A DNA stretch of 64,000 nt, taken from Tipula vernalis (lineage: Eukaryota; Arthropoda; Insecta; Diptera; Tipulidae). The notes below the pieces were generated by a model. That model searched no databases. It was not told the origin of the DNA and saw only the letters and a list, made by a program, of their open reading frames with translations. Location of the stretch: positions 146,870,091-146,934,090 of the forward strand of contig OY282560.1 in NCBI GenBank assembly GCA_958295665.1. The letters run 5' to 3'. Positions 59,996 to 64,000 of this stretch are shown here, in pieces; positions within the stretch are counted from its first letter, which is position 1, and each line of letters opens with the position of its first letter. The position numbers and the translations under genes are program-made.

Positions 59996-60870
59996 TTACA
60001 TTGGTAATTTAAAAGGATAATTGTTATTTAACAAAATTTGTTTAATTTTCCCAATGTGTTTTTGCCTAAATTCACTGCCAGTAAGGTAAATTGCTCTTTT
60101 TATAACCGCATGAGCTACGTTCTTCTTCATTTTGTACGGATGGGTCGAAATGAAATTAAGTAAAGTATTGGAAGCTATTTCTTTTTTGAACCATTCCGTT
60201 TTTATGGTTTTGTTACGTCTGTGAAGTTTTATATCTAAAAATGTATGTGTCTCGATAAAGTCTTTTTTTTCAACAGTATATTTTAGGGCCAAAATAGGAG
60301 ATAACGGATTCCCCATTGCTACGCCAAATTTTTGTTTATAGAAAATATCTTGAAATTTGAAATAACTAATATCTACCATACATGTATCTAAAATATTTAA
60401 AAATTCGTCTTTTGTTAAAATCCAGTTATTTTCTATTTCACTCCACCTCTCAGATATTGCTGATTTAGATGTATCTATAGAAATATTTGCGAATAACGAC
60501 ACTACATCCAAAGATGCCAATATATCGTTACCATCGATATTTAACGTTTTAACTAAATCTTTGAATACAAAAGAATTTTTGACGTTGAATTTGCTATTTT
60601 CAGTTAGTGGCCTTAAAATTTCACAACAAGGTTTAGACAAATTATAAGCCGGAGAATTGATGGTCCAAACAATAATTGTTTGGCCAATTATTGGCCTTAA
60701 CGGAATATTTGGCTTATGGATTTTGGGGAGCCCATTTATCCGTGGTGGTATTGGGTTATTAATTTTTAACGCCAACTTTTTCTCAATTTTGAAACATTTT
60801 TTATTTATTTTTTTGGTCGGATCATTGTCTAAAGTTTCGTACGTATCGTCGAAATTACAAATTTTAATTT
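59996..60870 (-). pseudogene. Penelope-like reverse transcriptase, motif C deleted
   Basis: Copies RNA into DNA in Penelope-like elements. The sequence starts before the first methionine with FDDTYETLDNDPTKKINKK, then PRINGLPKIHKPNIPLRPII, SPAYNLSKP, motif A LASLDVVSLFANI, and YKQKFGVAMGNPLSPILA, all typical Penelope RT blocks. Immediately after that comes TVEKKDFIETHTFLDIKL, so the segment with the YVDD catalytic motif is missing. The frame ends with FISTHPYKMKKNVAHAVIKR and a stop at 59996. The GIY-YIG domain that should follow on this strand is absent. Confidence 0.88.
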
Positions 60871-60873
60871 CTA

Positions 60874-61164
60874 ATGCTAACAGTTATAGATAAAATACCA
60901 GATGAGGAAAAAGACGGACTGATATACAAAATTTTCTGTAAAAATTGTGATTCATGCTACGTTGGCGAAACTAGCCAAACCAAATTAATAAGAGTTCAGC
61001 AACATAAAAAGGACGTAGAAAACATTAACAAATACCTGACTATGACACATACTACCTTTAGATCAGGTTTAGTCAAACATAGTTTCGAAAATAAACACGA
61101 TTTTGATTTTGATAATGCTGCCACTTTGGAATATGAGCAAAAAAAAGTAGAAAAGATTGTTTAA
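60874..61164 (+). pseudogene. GIY-YIG endonuclease domain of a Penelope-like element
   Basis: C-terminal endonuclease that nicks target DNA. LIYKIFCKNCDSCYVGETSQ holds the GIY..YIG equivalents (IYKI and YVGET), with cysteines between them as usual in this family; the arginine block reads KLIRVQQHKKDV and is followed by LVKHSFENKHDFDFDNA. The open frame starts at the junction with the opposite-strand RT and ends at 61164, and no RT lies upstream on this strand. It was therefore separated from its RT by truncation or inversion. Confidence 0.85.
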
Positions 61165-61348
61165 AGAAGCTTGCCAAATTTGGACGACATCCAAAAATCC
61201 TGTAAATTATAAAGTTGACATTAACCGATTACAAACAAATTACAAACAGATTATCAAAATTTTCGCGAAATGAGTTTTACATACATATATAAAATAATTG
61301 TTGCTATACATATAAAAAAATCAGCTGTTCATTAAAAATAATAAATTA

Positions 61349-62775
61349 CAGCTGTGTTCATAATAATAGCAGCGCATTACCTTGCTTTAATTACTCTTGT
61401 CACCTCCTAAATACTATTACATATACTTATATAAGCCAAGATTCAAACAAACTAATTCACAATAAATTATGACACTCTTTAATATTAATTACTCCGTACT
61501 CTTTTCCAAGGATGGCAATGCTCCGAAAGTTTCTTCGCTCGCTAATGCTTAATTCTTTTTTATGAGATTACATTTGTTAGCGAGTGTTTGAACCAAGCTG
61601 TTCATAATAATAACAGCAACGCAAAAAACATAATTTCAAGTAAATTTTTTAACGAAGAGTTGAAACTTTTTAACTAATTGGTGAGTACAAATTTTTCTCG
61701 TAATTCGTAAAGTGCAAAAACCATATTTAAGTGGATTTTAGAAAATTAATGGGTTGATCCAAGCACTGCACGGAAGAAAAGCGAAACCTTCGATGTGAAG
61801 AAAAACTTCGATGTGAAGGAAAATCTTCGTCTGTAATTCAGTAAAATGGACTGATAAGGCTGCAACACGTGGGCCAAAAATAAAAACTACTGAGCTTATT
61901 GATCGACAAATTATACAAATGGTGAAGAACGACTCTCATACAGCTCAAAAAAGTTAAAGAAGGAGCTTCAGGTACCTGTTGGTGCGGTGACTATACGGAG
62001 GCGCCTCTTAAAAGCTAAATTGGCCGCTAGGAGTCCGAGAAAATAACTATTGCTCAGCAAGAGGCACGCAACAAAAAGAATAAGGCGCACGTCAATTCGC
62101 CCCAAGAAAACTGGCGAAATGTTTTATGGAGCAACGAAAGTAAAATTGTCCTTTACGGTTCCACAGGTCGTCGACAATATGCTTGCTTCTCATACTATGG
62201 TGTTGGGCCGATATATCCTATAAAGGCCATCATTGATAATTTTGTATACATTAAAATACAAGAAGACACCATGATATATCGTATGCTGAGTATGAAATGG
62301 CCCTGAAATGGGTGTTTCAATAAGATAACGTCCCAAAATACACAAGCAAACAGGCGAAGTCATGGTTTCAGAAGTCCAAAATTAATCTTATGGAGTATCC
62401 AACGCAATCACCGGACCTCAATTCCATAAAAAATGTATGTGCTGATGTCAAAAATAAAGTAAGCAAAGTTAATCCAAAAAATGCCCAGCAATTGTGGGAG
62501 GCAGCATTGAGAGATGTCAAAACTTAGTGGACTCTATGAAAAGGAGATCCGCGGCTGTCATTCTTGCTTCATTCTGCTTTATTAAAACACAATACACATA
62601 AGTGGTGCTTGATAAGTTTTTTTATTTATATTAATTTGTTTGTCTTTTTATAGCTTAATATGTCAATATCAAATATATTTCATGACTAAATCTTAATCAA
62701 ACTTGCGTTTTTGAAAACTTATACGAGTTTTTTCTTCTTCTGGATAGCGCTGCTAGTAATATGAACACAACATTT
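61349..62775 (+). mobile_element. Tc1-like transposon nested in the Penelope-like region
   Basis: The left end (61349 onward) and the right end (about 62745-62772) are inverted repeats sharing GTGTTCATA and AGCAGCGC. A TA precedes the left end (61347-61348). A second, internal copy of the left repeat type lies at 61602-61632 (CTGTTCATAATAATAACAGC), the double-repeat layout of some Tc1 relatives. The right boundary is accurate to a few bases only. Confidence 0.75.
61840..62570 (+). pseudogene. Tc1-like transposase, broken
   Basis: Helix-turn-helix part: GPKIKTTELIDRQIIQMVKN and, after a frame change, LKKELQVPVGAVTIRRRLL. Catalytic part: NWRNVLWSNESKIVLYGS, where the first aspartate of WSDES is asparagine; VFQ*DNVPKYTSKQAKSWF, where a TAA replaces the second glutamine of QQDN; and EYPTQSPDLNSIKNV, the SPDLNPIENLW block. 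Several frameshifts also occur. Confidence 0.85.
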
Positions 62776-62818
62776 TTTAGTGAAACTTTTTGCCGTGAAA
62801 ATGTTTTAAAAAAACGAA

Positions 62819-62906
62819 AATTCGGCACAATTTTATAAAGATTTATTAAATAAAATTTAATAATAACATAACTTGGTCTATAATTAGCCACTTATTAAAA
62901 AAAATT
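62819..62906. repeat. Right inverted repeat of the Penelope-like region
   Basis: Reverse complement of 59861-59947 with few differences. Probably the element's 3' or LTR-like terminal sequence, present once per half. Confidence 0.85.
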
Positions 62907-63051
62907 ATAATAAGAGACCATTAACCAGTGATTAAATAAAATTAGGTAAGTCAATAAATAAATAAATTCAATATAAATGTTACTAAACTTAACCGCAATC
63001 TTCTCTTTTCGTTTTAGAACTTTTTTTCTAAATTGTTTGACCCTCAATACT

Positions 63052-64000
63052 ATGCCACCAAAGCGAAAGTCGATACCTGTTTCAGAAAAACTTAAGGTAG
63101 TACAACGAGTAAAACAGGGAGATTCACTAAACTCTTTAGAAAAAGCTACTGGATACCAAAGAGTTCAAATTAGGGGATGAATTATTATTATTATTTTTTT
63201 TTTTTTAATTGGGTGAAACAAGAGAACAAACTCTTGCTACTAAAACTGTACAAAAGCGTGTTCGAGGCGGAGGTCGCAAACCAATGTTTCCAGATATTGA
63301 GAAAAAAAATCATTGAGTGGTTCAAGAGCCAATGAACAAAAAAGTGTGTAACAAATAATTTATTTCATCGTGAATTGAAGAGAATAGCAGATGCTTTACC
63401 AAATCAACCCAATATGTTTGCTGGAAGTAAAAAATGGATACGAGGTGTTTGCAAGAGGAACCGAATAACTTCTAGAAAAATTACTCACCAAAGCCAGTAA
63501 GGCAACTGCACACCCGAAATATTATAGAATAAGGTAAACGAGTACATCCGTCAAATTTATAATAAGGACTAAACTCCTTGTTATTTTAAAAGAGAAAAAA
63601 CTATTAACGCTGGTTGAATACCGGACACTCTAAAAATCGATTTACAGTAGTTTTATGTATAGTATTTATGTAGCTGGGATTCGTGGGAAAGGTTTAAAAA
63701 ATTGCCGATGATAAATATTCCGAAAAAATATTGATGTTGCAGTCAGTACGTTTGTTTATATCACAACTGAACTGATGGTTCGATGGATAAACAATTGTTT
63801 TTCAAAACGTGGTGGTTTCACAAACGAAAAATCGTTACTGGTAATGGATTCATATGGATTTCGCTTGCGTAAAGAAGTTCAGGACAAACATGCAATACAG
63901 ACGTTTTGTACATACCACCAAAAACGACATTATTTTTACAACCACTTGACGTCTCAATGAACTATCCATTTTAAATCGCAATGCGGTCAGCATGTGATGA
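63052..64000 (+). pseudogene. Pogo/Tigger-like transposase with CENP-B-type DNA-binding domain (cut by window edge)
   Basis: Starts MPPKRKSIPVSEKLKVVQRV, the usual pogo/Tigger N terminus, continuing as a psq-type helix-turn-helix (SLEKATGYQRVQIRG) to a stop at 63180. In other frames follow the second CENP-B helix region (KIIEWFKSQ, RELKRIADALP, GSKKWIRGVCKRNRI; about 63300-63470) and the DDE catalytic part (SLLVMDSYGFRL near 63835-63870, then KTTLFLQPLDVSMNYPF near 63920-63975). A TTA/T-run microsatellite interrupts it at 63180-63210. The C terminus lies beyond the window. Confidence 0.82.

Larger units (their letters stand above)
59861..62906. mobile_element. Head-to-head Penelope-like element pair
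   Basis: An 87-base near-identical inverted repeat closes the region (59861-59947 against 62819-62906; it contains AATAAGTGGCTAATTATAGA). Inside, a Penelope-type RT runs leftwards and a GIY-YIG endonuclease domain runs rightwards, meeting at about 60870. Inverted, partial copies joined head to head are a known habit of Penelope-like elements. A Tc1 element (61349-62775) interrupts the right half. Confidence 0.75.

Overview
The window looks like intergenic or intronic DNA of a higher fly (Diptera). It is very AT-rich and full of homopolymers, CAA/ATT microsatellites and transposable elements. It carries two P-element-like transposons; P elements with THAP-domain transposases are known mainly from drosophilids and calyptrate flies, so that order is an inference. 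I recognise no host protein-coding gene, tRNA, rRNA or CRISPR. Every recognisable coding stretch belongs to a mobile element, and almost all are broken.

Layout. 1-1978: AT-rich, no gene. 1987-5185: a whole P-like transposon (P1) with 29-bp terminal inverted repeats, an 8-bp target duplication and an eight-exon transposase gene that stays in frame over 809 codons except for two nonsense codons. 5480-6150: minus-strand Tc1 relic. 6715-9387: first non-LTR retrotransposon with a TAAA tail. 10401-10835: long GTCAGTCT satellite. 11143-13300: second non-LTR element, fused to a 5'-truncated R1-clade element (13301-14911) whose poly(A) carries a foldback MITE (14914-15148), followed by a possible tRNA-derived SINE. 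15.5-20.9 kb: AT-rich with one uncharacterised minus-strand fragment. 20907-23653: degenerate piggyBac 1. 23.9-28.2 kb: diverged direct and tandem repeats, a 15-bp-stem hairpin and a second uncharacterised fragment. 29114-31318: piggyBac 2 with TTAA duplications. 31.3-36.2 kb: AT-rich DNA and a foldback repeat.

36221-44849: a second, different P-like element (P2) split by a recent LTR retroelement with two nearly identical 2-kb LTRs (39248-44679) and no coding capacity. With that insertion removed, P2 is about 3.2 kb and is flanked by the 8-bp duplication CAAAACAC. 45.0-46.6 kb: inverted repeats and a snapback MITE. 47.2-49.8 kb: ruins of a Ty3/gypsy element. 49.8-53.0 kb: AT-rich. 53041-58878: a doubly nested insertion, a full-length Jockey-clade element (53092-58317, 11-bp duplication) inside an older short retroelement with its own 23-bp duplication. 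59861-62906: Penelope-like sequences arranged head to head (RT on minus, GIY-YIG on plus) between 87-bp inverted repeats, with a Tc1 element nested in the right half. 63052-64000: a pogo-like transposase cut by the window edge.

The strongest results are the two P-like elements, whose ends and target duplications can be read directly, the nested time-order of insertions, and the non-coding LTR element with 2-kb LTRs.
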